DNA of 64,000 bases, taken from assembly GCA_040772005.1 (NCBI GenBank), contig JAXGYZ010000002.1:682001-746000 (forward strand). The letters are read 5' to 3'. Every line of letters begins with the position of its first letter. The stretch's first letter is position 1. The notes beneath the pieces were generated by a model. The model was given only the letters and a program-made list of their open reading frames with translations, was not told the DNA's origin and made no database searches. Source of the stretch: MWBF01 sp040772005. GTDB taxonomy: Bacteria > Chloroflexota > Anaerolineae > CG2-30-64-16. Below are positions 15,838 to 24,221 of the stretch, in pieces. Position numbers and translations under genes: made by a program.

Positions 15838-18174
15838 TTACTGGGTCGCCGGTCCCGGCAGCCTCAGCGCCGGGTCACCGAACAGCGTCATGGTCTGGAT
15901 CAAATAATCATCCCCGAAGAGCTGGTAGTACTGGCGCTTGGCGATGGTCAGGGCAGTGCCCAGCTCACGGACGTTCTCCTTGAACATGACATCCATCAGC
16001 AGCTTGCGGAACTCGTGCTGGTCGGCGGTGAGTCCCAACCCCGACGGCGAGATCGCGGCAATCGAGCCGCCTCCCGCGTGGCGCTGCATCGTTTCCGCAA
16101 CGCTGAAGGTGACAGGATGGGCGAAGTAGCCATCCAGACAGTTGAATGTCATGACGACCGGCAGGCGGGTGGCGTTCCGCAGGCCGGGCACATCCGCCGT
16201 CTGCCAGATGACCTCGTGCGTCCAGAGCGGAATCGCGCCGTGCCCTGCAAACTGCACCATCCACACGCCGGACTGGATGGTATCGGAGATGGTCGTCCGT
16301 GCAGCCTGAATCTCGGCCTCGGTCGGCGGATTGGTGCTGCGCGAGATGTACGCGCGCGTCACTTCGAGGTCTGGCGGGATATGGCCGGCGATAATCTCGT
16401 CCGAGACCGCGGGATAGTCTCCGGAGGCCGGGTCCGGGTTGTCGGCCACAAACAGCACCTTGCGCTGCCAGGCCGCGGACCGCACGCCCTGGTCATAGCT
16501 GATGATCTTGTCGACCACGTTGTTCGCTTCAGCTAGGGTGTTCACAGCCAGCCGGCCCACGGCAATCTCCGGAATCATGTCGCCGTCCAGGTCGCCGTAG
16601 AGCGCATCCGCGGGCACTTCGCCCTGCCAGCGGTCTACCCAGGCCAGGTATGGCGGGATGTGGTTCGGCTGGGGCGGGTAGAGCGCGGGACTGAAGCCCT
16701 TAAAGTTCCAGTGGCCGTCGCCCATGAGCGTCAGGAACGCGGGCGCGGGCTGCTGCCAGTTGGCCGCCGCCCACTTGAGCATGGCGGGTACGGCCTTCGG
16801 GTGATAGATGCCGGCGTTGAACTCATCGTAGACATCCTGGATATCCGCGACCAGCGCGCGGCGGCCCTCCTGGCGGTGCCAGGCGGCGAGGCGTTCCGCC
16901 GCGGGCCGCAGCTCCGCAGAGGTCACGATGACGGCATCCGCGCCGCCCGCGGGCACGCGCAACCCGGTGTCCCCGCGCAGGCGGATGGACGCAGGGGAGC
17001 GGAAGGCGTCCTGCGCCTGGAGCCAGTAACGCGCGCCGGCTGTCGCATTGGCCCGGAAACGGACTACGGTTTCGGCGGTGGGGAGCGCGCCCGTGTTCTG
17101 CCCACCGGCGAGTTGAGCCGCACCGCCGAAGACCAGGGGCAGACGCAGGTGATGGTTGAAGTTGGTCACCAGTCGCCGCGGGCTGGCCGGGTCGCTGACA
17201 TCCCAGATAGCGACGTCGGGATCGGTCCAGCCGCCGACAGCATACTCGGCCGGGCCGGCCGTCTCCGCAGTGAAGTCGAGCTGCCCGTTCCAGGCGCGGA
17301 ACTGGCGGCGGTAGTCCAGTTCCCAGTAGTTGGCATAGACCCAGTCGGCGGTGACGCCGGGCATGACCCACGCGCCGACCTCGACCGTATTGACGCCGTG
17401 TTGCAGGAGACCCGCAGGTATCGCAGCCGAGAATACCTTGCGCACGCGCAGCCCGTCCCAGGTCTGGTCGAGCACCGGCGCGCCGTTGAGCGCGATGGTC
17501 GTGCGGTGGTCAGGATTGGCGCTGCCCGTGCCGGCGCGGCTGTGCTCTTCCAGGCGCAGGGTGGCGGGCGTGCCTGGGGCAGGATACGGCACCTCAGACG
17601 GCAGGCTGGCGGTGACAACCTGACCGGCGCCGGACGGCTGCAACTGCGCCCAGAACCAGGTGTCCTGAGTGTCTGCGCCGAGCCGGTGGAGCGTCCACCA
17701 GTAGAGCGAGTCTTCGGCGCGCAGGGTAGTCGCGAAATCCTGCGCCGGCGTCAAGTCGCCGGCGGGTGTGGCATCCAGCGTCGATATGCGCGGGCCTGCT
17801 GCGCCGCCCACGGTGAGCCAGTACACCCGCTCATCGGTGTATTTCTGGTCCATCTCCGGCCCCCGGAACCGCTGGCCGAAGAAGTAGAGGCGATCCTGCG
17901 CATCGAAGCGCCCATCGGTCTCGCCGGTCACATAGATAGCCACGGGCTGATCCAGGCTGCTGAGGGCGAACGTGCGCGGGTCGACGGTGGCGGGGTTGAG
18001 GCCCGCCGCGACGAGATCCTGCGGACCCAGCACCGTAATGCTGTCGGTCGTGACGCCGATGCGCAGCCGCGTGACCGCGGCGCCGGCGTCCTGCGCGCGC
18101 GCGGGCGCGGGCAGCAGCAGAAATGCGAGCACCAGGGTCAGGCTGAACACCTGGGATAGAGATGGTCGTGTCAT
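15838..18174 (-). CDS. C25-family (gingipain-like) cysteine peptidase, secreted
   Basis: 778 residues, first gene of the operon. Cleavable signal peptide (LALVLAFLLLPAPARAQ-type, about 8-28). Beta-rich N-terminal region (RFDAQDRLYFFGQRF, NPDHRTTIALNGAPV) parallels the lipoprotein paralogue. Catalytic C25 domain: PAPAFLTLMGDGHWN, VLFVADNPDPASGDY, then His645 (QFAGHGAIPLW) and Cys679 (MTFNCLDGYF), both predicted catalytic. Unlike the paralogue it has no lipobox, so one protease should be released and one anchored. It is driven by an extended -10 promoter about 80 bases upstream. Confidence 0.88.
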   Translation of the reverse strand: MTRPSLSQVFSLTLVLAFLLLPAPARAQDAGAAVTRLRIGVTTDSITVLGPQDLVAAGLNPATVDPRTFALSSLDQPVAIYVTGETDGRFDAQDRLYFFGQRFRGPEMDQKYTDERVYWLTVGGAAGPRISTLDATPAGDLTPAQDFATTLRAEDSLYWWTLHRLGADTQDTWFWAQLQPSGAGQVVTASLPSEVPYPAPGTPATLRLEEHSRAGTGSANPDHRTTIALNGAPVLDQTWDGLRVRKVFSAAIPAGLLQHGVNTVEVGAWVMPGVTADWVYANYWELDYRRQFRAWNGQLDFTAETAGPAEYAVGGWTDPDVAIWDVSDPASPRRLVTNFNHHLRLPLVFGGAAQLAGGQNTGALPTAETVVRFRANATAGARYWLQAQDAFRSPASIRLRGDTGLRVPAGGADAVIVTSAELRPAAERLAAWHRQEGRRALVADIQDVYDEFNAGIYHPKAVPAMLKWAAANWQQPAPAFLTLMGDGHWNFKGFSPALYPPQPNHIPPYLAWVDRWQGEVPADALYGDLDGDMIPEIAVGRLAVNTLAEANNVVDKIISYDQGVRSAAWQRKVLFVADNPDPASGDYPAVSDEIIAGHIPPDLEVTRAYISRSTNPPTEAEIQAARTTISDTIQSGVWMVQFAGHGAIPLWTHEVIWQTADVPGLRNATRLPVVMTFNCLDGYFAHPVTFSVAETMQRHAGGGSIAAISPSGLGLTADQHEFRKLLMDVMFKENVRELGTALTIAKRQYYQLFGDDYLIQTMTLFGDPALRLPGPATQ

Positions 18175-18254
18175 GCGATTTGGCTCACATTACGGAATCG
18201 GATGCGCGCTCAGCCGGCTGAGACACAGACGCGAACAAGGATGCATAAGGATAC

Positions 18255-18263
18255 ATTATAGCA
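18255..18263 (-). promoter_or_regulatory. Extended -10 promoter of the C25 peptidase operon
   Basis: On the minus strand TG-C-TATAAT, with TATAAT at 18260-18255, about 80 bases before the ATG at 18174. The sequence around it is AT-rich compared with its surroundings. Confidence 0.6.
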
Positions 18264-18291
18264 TAGAAATTCAAACACCCAGCATGAGGCA

Positions 18292-18969
18292 TCAGAGGGT
18301 TTTGTCCGGATACGCGCAGATGTCCAGCAACACGCAGCGGCGACATTCGGGCCGGGCGGCATGACAGACCTGGCGGCCGTGGCGGATGAGGTTGAGATGG
18401 AGGGCATAGAACTGCTCAGGCGGCGCCAACGTCTCCCACAGTCCCTTGATTTTTTCCTCCGGCGCCTTCGGCTCGGCCAGCCCCAGCCGCCGCGTGACCC
18501 GGCCCACGTGCGTGTCCACCGGGAAGGCTGCCTTGCCGAAGCAGAACAGCATGACGATGGAAGCGGTCTTATGGCCGATGCCATCGAAGGAGCGCAGCCA
18601 GCTCATGGCCTCCTCCACCGGCAGGTCGGCCAGGAAGTCGATGTTGTAGTCGCCGCGCTCCGCGTGGATGCGGCGCAGTGCGGCCTGGATGCGCGGGGCC
18701 TTGCGGTCGGCTAGCCCGCCAGAGCGGATGGCCTCGGCCAGCTCCGCGACGGGCGCATCGGCTGCTTCCTGCCAGGTTGGGTAGCGCGCTTTCAATGCCT
18801 CGAACGCGCGGCCTGAGTTGAGGTCACTGGTATTCTGGCTGAGGAAGGTGAGCACCAACTCATCCATCGGCGCGTAATAGGGCCGCCAGGTCGGCTCACC
18901 GTAGGCATCGATCAGCCGGCGATAGACCGCCTGGGCAAACGCGCGCTGTTCGTCTGTGGGTTGGCTCAT
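18292..18969 (-). CDS. Endonuclease III-like HhH-GPD DNA glycosylase with [4Fe-4S] cluster
   Basis: 225 residues. The helix-hairpin-helix LRSFDGIGHKTASIVM places the catalytic Lys at 134, and FPVDTHVGRVTRRLG gives Asp152, the pair that defines bifunctional Nth-type glycosylase/AP lyases. Cys202-x6-Cys209-x2-Cys212-x5-Cys218 is the standard [4Fe-4S] loop. It excises oxidised pyrimidines and nicks the abasic site. Start at 18969 is chosen for AGGAG upstream; a longer frame adds 13 residues without a better site. Family is firm; assignment to nth itself versus a related clade is less so. Confidence 0.9.
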   Translation of the reverse strand: MSQPTDEQRAFAQAVYRRLIDAYGEPTWRPYYAPMDELVLTFLSQNTSDLNSGRAFEALKARYPTWQEAADAPVAELAEAIRSGGLADRKAPRIQAALRRIHAERGDYNIDFLADLPVEEAMSWLRSFDGIGHKTASIVMLFCFGKAAFPVDTHVGRVTRRLGLAEPKAPEEKIKGLWETLAPPEQFYALHLNLIRHGRQVCHAARPECRRCVLLDICAYPDKTL

Positions 18970-18990
18970 GCTCTGCTCCTCTCGCCTGCC

Positions 18991-19019
18991 ATGATACCGA
19001 CTGGGCAAGCGCGTGTCAA
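18991..19019 (-). promoter_or_regulatory. Promoter of the endonuclease III-like gene
   Basis: Minus strand TTGACA (19019-19014), 17-base spacer, TATCAT (18996-18991), about 20 bases before the start codon. Confidence 0.75.
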
Positions 19020-19215
19020 TTGTCAGAGTATGTTAGACAGAGCGCGGCCTTTGTGTTAGCATGGACCGCAAGATTGGGCGTCAATTGGGGTCCGGCGCTT
19101 TGACGCAACCACGGAATACACAGATCGCGCGGAAGCAACCTTCTTGTCTTGCCCAGGGCGCTGCCGTCCGACGAGCTGGGGTTGGGCGCACTATTAGGGA
19201 GAGCGGAGGAGTTCG

Positions 19216-20991
19216 ATGCACCTGTTCACCAAGATTGTGTGCACTATTGGTCCGACAAGCAGAGAGCCGGAGACGCTGGCCAGTCTCATGCGGGCAGGCA
19301 TGGATGTGGCGCGCCTGAATTTCTCGCACGGCGACCCGGCAACCCATCTCGAAAACATCCAGCGCATCCGCGCCGTTGCTGAACAGGTCGGCAAGCCCGT
19401 CGCCATCCTCGGTGACCTGCAAGGCCCGAAGCTGCGCGTCGGGACCATGCAGGATGGCGGCGTCTTGCTCACCACCGGTGAGACGCTCATCCTGACTACG
19501 GATCACATTGTCGGCGCAGCCGGCCGCGTCCCTGTGCAGTTCGAGCGCCTGCCGGAAGTGGTGGAGCCTGAGGACCGCATCCTGATCGATGATGGCCTGC
19601 TGGAGCTGGTCGTCACCGCAGTGGCAGGCAGTGAAATCACGACGCGCGTCGTCACGGGCGGCATCCTCAATTCGAATAAGGGCCTCAACCTTCCGCGGGC
19701 GGCCATCAGCATTCCGGCCATTACCGAGAAGGACCGCGAGGACCTCGCCTTTGCCATCGAGCAGGGGTTGGACTGGATCGCCCTCTCATTCGTGCGAACA
19801 GCAGCCGAAGTGTGGGATCTCAAGGCGCAGATTCGCCAGCTTTCGACGTTTGGCCGCCAGACGCCGGTCATCGCCAAGATCGAGAAGCCGGAAGCCATCA
19901 TCCACATCGACGACATTATCGCGGCCGCTGACGGCATCATGGTCGCGCGCGGTGATCTCGGCATCGAAATCTCGCCGGAAGCCGTGCCCATGTTGCAGAA
20001 GATGATCATTACCAAGTGTAACCAGGCCGGCAAGCCCGTGATCACGGCCACCCAGATGCTCGACTCGATGATTCGCAATCCCCGGCCCACCCGCGCCGAG
20101 GCCAGCGATGTCGCCAATGCCATCCTCGACGGTTCGGACGCCATCATGCTCTCCGGTGAAACCGCGTCCGGCAAGTACCCGCTCGAATCCGTACAGACGA
20201 TGGTGCGCATCACCCAGGAGGTCGAACGCGCGCATCTGAGCGATCCTCGCAAGCAGTTCGCTGCGCGCGCGGGCCGCACGTTTGCCGAGGCCGTCGCACA
20301 CGCCTCCGTCGAGACCGCGCTGGACCTCAGCGCGGCCGCGATTGTCACGCCGACCGTGTCCGGCGCGACGGCGCGGACTGTCTCACGTTTCCGGCCGCCC
20401 TGTCCCATCATCGCCGTCACCCCGCGCCCGTTCGCACAGCGCGAGTTGATGATTTTCTGGGGCGTCTTTCCCCTGCTGTCGCAGCGCGGCCAGAGCACCG
20501 ACGCCGTGATCAACGAGGCCGTCGAAGCTGCCCAGCGAGCCGGCCATGTGAAAGAAGGCGATGTCGTGGTGGTGACGGGCGGCTCGGTGGAAGGCGGCGG
20601 CGGCACCACCAACCTGATGAAGGTGCATCTCATCGAGCGCATCCTGGCCCGCGGGTTGGGCCTGGCCGACCGCAAGGTGATCGGCCGGGTGCGGCGGCTC
20701 GAAGCGCCCGTGTCGCCCGATGTCCGGGTGGAACCGGACGAGATCGTTGTCACCTCTCACACCGACCGGACGTTTCTGCCAGTGCTGCATAAGGCGTTAG
20801 GGTTGATTACAGCGGATGCGCGGCCGGAGGCCCATTGCCGTCTCGCCGCGCTGGAGCTGGGGCTGCCTGCCGTCGTCGGCGTGCAGGATGGGGTCGAGGC
20901 CCTGACCGATGGGATGCATATCGTCATGGACACCAAGCGCGGGCTGGTGTATGAGCGGCCGCCGGCGTTGTGGCGCTCCCGCGACGAGTAG
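19216..20991 (+). CDS. pyk: Pyruvate kinase with C-terminal PEP-utilizer (swivel) domain
   Basis: 591 residues; the first 475 are a complete pyruvate kinase (TKIVCTIGPTSREPETL, MDVARLNFSHGD, VIAKIEKPEA, MVARGDLGIEI, ITATQMLDSM, LSGETASGKYPLE). It makes pyruvate and ATP from PEP and ADP, the last step of glycolysis. Residues about 490-585 form a phosphohistidine-like mobile domain (IVVTSHTDRTFLP, AHCRLAALELGLPAVVG, which keeps a His) as in some Gram-positive pyruvate kinases, where it is not needed for catalysis. ATG at 19216 with GGAGGAG 6 bases upstream. The minus-strand glycosylase diverges from it. Confidence 0.96.
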   Translation: MHLFTKIVCTIGPTSREPETLASLMRAGMDVARLNFSHGDPATHLENIQRIRAVAEQVGKPVAILGDLQGPKLRVGTMQDGGVLLTTGETLILTTDHIVGAAGRVPVQFERLPEVVEPEDRILIDDGLLELVVTAVAGSEITTRVVTGGILNSNKGLNLPRAAISIPAITEKDREDLAFAIEQGLDWIALSFVRTAAEVWDLKAQIRQLSTFGRQTPVIAKIEKPEAIIHIDDIIAAADGIMVARGDLGIEISPEAVPMLQKMIITKCNQAGKPVITATQMLDSMIRNPRPTRAEASDVANAILDGSDAIMLSGETASGKYPLESVQTMVRITQEVERAHLSDPRKQFAARAGRTFAEAVAHASVETALDLSAAAIVTPTVSGATARTVSRFRPPCPIIAVTPRPFAQRELMIFWGVFPLLSQRGQSTDAVINEAVEAAQRAGHVKEGDVVVVTGGSVEGGGGTTNLMKVHLIERILARGLGLADRKVIGRVRRLEAPVSPDVRVEPDEIVVTSHTDRTFLPVLHKALGLITADARPEAHCRLAALELGLPAVVGVQDGVEALTDGMHIVMDTKRGLVYERPPALWRSRDE

Positions 20992-21020
20992 GGAGAGGCC
21001 GGTAAGAGGAAGTGCGCCGG

Positions 21021-21278
21021 ATGATGGCCTGGCTCACGAATCTCATGCGGCGCATACGGCGCCAGCGACATTCAGACTCGTGTGACAACTGTGCGTTCGT
21101 CGAGTTCTTTCGCAGCAACGGCGACGGGCAGGTGCCGCGGCTGCACGCGTTTTGCCGCTGTCCCGGCGGACCGTTTCAGGACCGCCCGCTGCCCCCTGCC
21201 CGCCGGTGCGTCTGCTGGCAGCCCTCAGACGGGCCGGTCGAAGTGCCCACGGTAGGCGATCCCACGCTGACAGTATAG
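21021..21278 (+). CDS. Small cysteine-rich protein, possible metal-binding
   Basis: 85 residues from the ATG at 21021; GTG at 21012 is an alternative start. A basic N-terminal stretch (LTNLMRRIRRQRH) leads to CDNC, then HAFCRC, then RRCVCW: seven cysteines in CxxC and CxC pairs with nearby His, consistent with zinc or FeS binding. It sits 29 bases after pyk, with AAGAGGA ahead, and is probably cotranscribed. I do not recognise a family. Coding is supported by the ribosome site and Cys spacing, not by homology. Confidence 0.5.
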   Translation: MMAWLTNLMRRIRRQRHSDSCDNCAFVEFFRSNGDGQVPRLHAFCRCPGGPFQDRPLPPARRCVCWQPSDGPVEVPTVGDPTLTV

Positions 21279-21320
21279 AGACAGTAAGCGGCAGGGGCGA
21301 GGTCACCTCGCCCCTGCTCC

Positions 21321-21446
21321 TGTTCACCTCTTCACCTGTTCACCTGTTCACCTCTTCACCCCGTCACCTCTTCACCCCGTCACCTTGTCACCTTGTCACC
21401 TTGTCACCCCATCACCTCTTCACCCCGTCACCTTGTCACCCCGTCT
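21321..21446. repeat. Degenerate 8-bp tandem repeat, unit like KTCACCYB
   Basis: About 15 consecutive units of 8 bases (TTCACCTG, TTCACCTC, GTCACCTT, GTCACCCC and variants). On the minus strand the array is a run of AGGTGA-type units. Its right end overlaps the 3' end of the metallophosphoesterase gene: a TCACC unit supplies the TGA stop at 21438-21436 and the last codons. Related C/T-rich short repeats occur at 35290-35359 and 36692-36762. Confidence 0.85.
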
Positions 21447-22455
21447 CCGTCCGCGGCAGCCACCGGATGAGCGCGGCCTGCGGATGCACGCCGAACCGCA
21501 ACGGAATGCTCTCGCCCAGTCCCCGAATGACGAACATGCGCTGACCGTCGCGCGTGAACCAGCCGGCCGGCTGCTGCCGCGTCAGGTGGGTGCCCTGGGT
21601 ATGCGCCGCGCCGAGCAGGGGCAGCCGGATCTGGCCGCCGTGCGTGTGGCCGGAGAGGATGAGGTCCGCGCGGCGGACGTCCGGATCGAGCCAGACATCC
21701 GGATTGTGCGCCAGCAGCAGGAGGGGCGCATCCGCCGGTACACCGTGCAGCGCGGCAGGCAGGTCCGGGTGGCCTTCCAACAGGTCATCCACGCCTGCGA
21801 ACCAGATGTCCGTCTCCCCGATGCGCAGCGGGGCCGCCGCGTTGATTAGCGTCTCGACGCCACAGTCCGCCAGTGCGGTCCGCAGCGCAGCCATGTCGTT
21901 GAATGCCACCGGCAGGCGCACCAGGTCGTTGCGAGCCACCTTCAGCACGAAATCGCCGATGCGCTGGGCCGCGTCCAGGCCGCGGGCCAGGAGCGGCCGC
22001 GTGTCTCTCCGGGCTGTTACGTCATCGCCTTCGTGCCAGGTGTGCCCGAAGACCCCCCAGACGGAATACTCTGCATAGTCGTGGTTGCCGGGGCAGAAGA
22101 AGGCCCCGCGCGCTGGCCGCAGATGGCGAATCAGGTCCAGCGCGGCGGGCAGCCCGGCCCAGTCGTGGATCAGGTCGCCGGTCAGTGCCAGCACGTCGTA
22201 GCGCTCGTCGCGCAGCAGGTCGAACAGACGGGCAATCTTGCGCGCCTGCAGCGCGCCGCCCGCGCGAAAGTGGAAATCGGACAGGTGCAGGATGGTCAGC
22301 CCGGCAGCAGGCAGCCCCGGCCGGTCGCTTTCCACCGTATAGCGGTCCAGCCGGACATCCTGGGGCTCGCGGCCGCGCGCGTAGGCCAGCGCCAGCAGCC
22401 CGCCGCCCAGCGCAACCGCCGCGCCGCCGATCAGCCAGCGTGTCGCCTTGCTCAT
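21436..22455 (-). CDS. Calcineurin-like metallophosphoesterase, membrane-anchored
   Basis: 339 residues. An N-terminal membrane helix (about 7-27) is followed by a YkuE-like metallophosphoesterase domain with the expected metal ligands: HLSDFHF (Asp60, His62), LTGDLIH (Asp94), PGNHD (Asn124, His125), and SGHTHGGQ near the C-terminus. Such enzymes hydrolyse phosphodiesters; the YkuE group is often extracytoplasmic and its substrate is uncertain. The ATG overlaps the stop of the upstream paralogue by 4 bases (22452-22455). The last residues TETG and the stop are encoded by the 8-bp repeat array. Confidence 0.88.
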   Translation of the reverse strand: MSKATRWLIGGAAVALGGGLLALAYARGREPQDVRLDRYTVESDRPGLPAAGLTILHLSDFHFRAGGALQARKIARLFDLLRDERYDVLALTGDLIHDWAGLPAALDLIRHLRPARGAFFCPGNHDYAEYSVWGVFGHTWHEGDDVTARRDTRPLLARGLDAAQRIGDFVLKVARNDLVRLPVAFNDMAALRTALADCGVETLINAAAPLRIGETDIWFAGVDDLLEGHPDLPAALHGVPADAPLLLLAHNPDVWLDPDVRRADLILSGHTHGGQIRLPLLGAAHTQGTHLTRQQPAGWFTRDGQRMFVIRGLGESIPLRFGVHPQAALIRWLPRTETG

Positions 22456-24017
22456 GCTCGCTCCTTGCGCAGATACCAGGATGTCGTGCTATCCGCCTGG
22501 GCGTGCGGGCCGCTGATGATACGGTAGCCCATCCGCTGCCAGAAGCGGATGGCGTCGGGGTTGTTGACCTGCGCCTCGGCCGCAATGGCCTGCACGGCTG
22601 CCGCCCGCCAGACGGCCGCCTCCACTGCCCGCACGACTGCCTCGCCCAGCCGCCGGCCGCGATACGCCGGCGCCAGCATGAGCAGCTCGATATGTGCCTC
22701 CTGTGTGATGTCACGGCGGCCGGCCGGGGTGAAGTCCACGACGCCCGCCAACTCGCCGCCCGGTGCATAGATGCCGCAGAAGATGCCGCCGTCCGCGGCT
22801 GAGAGCGCCAGGTCGCCGCGCACCATCTCGACGGATGCATGGGGTCGAGGGCCCAGCGCGAGAAAGTCCTCGCACTCGCGGTAGAGCGCGAGCAGCGCGT
22901 CCATATCCCGCTCACCGACCGGCCGGAGGGTGAACTTGTTGCGGCCGGTCTCGCCCAACGCTTGGGCCGACCGAGCTACTTCGGTTTCTGCAGTAGCGGC
23001 ACGGTCGGAGACCGGTCGCAGCCCAGGACCGGGCAGCAGCCGGATGAGAGCAGCTTGCAGCGGCGCGCCCAGGCGCAGCGGGAAGCTCTCCCCCAGGCCG
23101 CGGCTCACGAACATGCGGGCCTGGCCCTGCTGGAACCACCCCGCGGCGCGCTGCCGGCCCAGGTGCGTGCCCTGCCGGTATACCGAGCCGAGCAGCGGCA
23201 GGCGAATTTGCCCGCCGTGCGTGTGGCCGGAGAGGATCAGGTCTGCGCGGTGGGCCCGGGCCTGCAGCCAGATATCGGGGTTATGGGCCAGCAGGAGCAG
23301 CGGCGCATCCGCAGGGACACCGGCCAGCGCAGCGGGCAGGTCGGGCCGCCCATTGCCCAGGTCATCCACGCCCGCAACCCACAGGTCGAGGTCGTCTGCG
23401 ACGAGGTGTACGTTGCGATTGACCAGCGGCTGGATGCCCTGCGCAGCCAGCGCGGCCAGCAGCGCGGGCACATCGTTCGCGCGCAGCCCGAGTGAGCCGC
23501 GTGTCTTGCTGGCTCCCGCCTCGTTGCGCAGGAAACGGCGCAGCACGCGGCCGATCTTGCGGGCGGCAAGCGATGTCTGTTTAGCGAGCGAGAGCCCTTG
23601 CCGCTCCTCCGGCGTGCCGAGCAAGGCGCGAAAGCTCGATTCCAGATAGTCGCGGTTGCCGGGCACGACGAAGGCCGCCAGCCGCGGATTCAGCTTTGCC
23701 AGGAATGCGGCGGCGGTGGGCAGCCCGGCCATATTGTGAATCAGGTCGCCGGTCAGCGCGAGGATGTCGTAGTGCTCGTCTGCCAGCAGCCGGTGCAGCC
23801 GCGCGAGCTTGGCCGCCTGCACCGGCTCGCGCTCGCGGATGTGCAGGTCAGAGAGATGCAGGATGGTGACGCCCTGGGGCGGCAGGCCCGGCCTGTCCAC
23901 CTCGGCGGTGAAGCGGTCGAGCCGGACCCGGCCGCGTTCGACGTAGCGGCCATACAGCAGCGCAAGCCCCGCGGCCGCGCCCGCGGCCAGCAGAGTCTTG
24001 CGGATGAGACGTGACAT
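22452..24017 (-). CDS. Metallophosphoesterase fused to a GNAT acetyltransferase
   Basis: 521 residues. Residues 1-340 parallel the downstream metallophosphoesterase: membrane helix (about 8-23), HLSDLHI, LTGDLIHN, AHNPDIW, SGHTHGGQIRLPLLG. One key motif differs: GNRD at 120-123 in place of GNHD, losing the catalytic His. Residues about 378-521 are a GNAT N-acetyltransferase (FTLRPVGERDMDALLALYRE, LMLAPAYRGRRLGEAVVRAV as acetyl-CoA loop, NNPDAIRFWQRMGYRI). I start at 24017 (GAGG 11 bases upstream), which trims 17 residues from the longest frame. The fusion puts a predicted outside-facing hydrolase and a cytosolic-type transferase on one chain, which is odd. Confidence 0.8.
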   Translation of the reverse strand: MSRLIRKTLLAAGAAAGLALLYGRYVERGRVRLDRFTAEVDRPGLPPQGVTILHLSDLHIREREPVQAAKLARLHRLLADEHYDILALTGDLIHNMAGLPTAAAFLAKLNPRLAAFVVPGNRDYLESSFRALLGTPEERQGLSLAKQTSLAARKIGRVLRRFLRNEAGASKTRGSLGLRANDVPALLAALAAQGIQPLVNRNVHLVADDLDLWVAGVDDLGNGRPDLPAALAGVPADAPLLLLAHNPDIWLQARAHRADLILSGHTHGGQIRLPLLGSVYRQGTHLGRQRAAGWFQQGQARMFVSRGLGESFPLRLGAPLQAALIRLLPGPGLRPVSDRAATAETEVARSAQALGETGRNKFTLRPVGERDMDALLALYRECEDFLALGPRPHASVEMVRGDLALSAADGGIFCGIYAPGGELAGVVDFTPAGRRDITQEAHIELLMLAPAYRGRRLGEAVVRAVEAAVWRAAAVQAIAAEAQVNNPDAIRFWQRMGYRIISGPHAQADSTTSWYLRKERA

Positions 24018-24073
24018 AGGCGAAGTTACCTCGGCCTGTAGTGTAGCATGAGGCCTCGCGCCGGGCAATTGCG

Positions 24074-24135
24074 GGTTTGTAGTAGGCGCTTCAGCGCCCG
24101 TGCATGATCTGGCACAAAAGCGCCTACTACGAACC
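24074..24135. repeat. Palindromic repeat (family D), copy 1
   Basis: GGTTTGTAGTAGGCGCTT...AAGCGCCTACTACGAACC: near-perfect arms of about 18 bases. It resembles 55953-56015 and the partial copy at 63392-63410. Confidence 0.8.
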
Positions 24136-24180
24136 GGAAGCCTCTGAGCGCCAGAGGATTGCCGATGGCCGCCGCGGCTG

Positions 24181-24189
24181 TGCTATAAT
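24181..24189 (+). promoter_or_regulatory. Extended -10 promoter of the molybdenum hydroxylase operon
   Basis: TG-C-TATAAT with TATAAT at 24184-24189, 33 bases before the ATG. A weak TTGCCG lies 19 bases upstream. Confidence 0.55.
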
Positions 24190-24221
24190 CGGTACTATCA
24201 ATCCTCTGGAGGTGCTCTGCG

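Noticed and set aside
12937..18159. Long plus-strand frames opposite the C25 operon (12937-13980, 16660-18159)
   Set aside because: Their composition is that of reversed coding sequence and they have no ribosome sites or known motifs.
21321..21446. 8-bp array as a CRISPR or origin iterons
   Set aside because: Units are contiguous and degenerate with no spacers; no dnaA/repA gene or DnaA-box pattern nearby.
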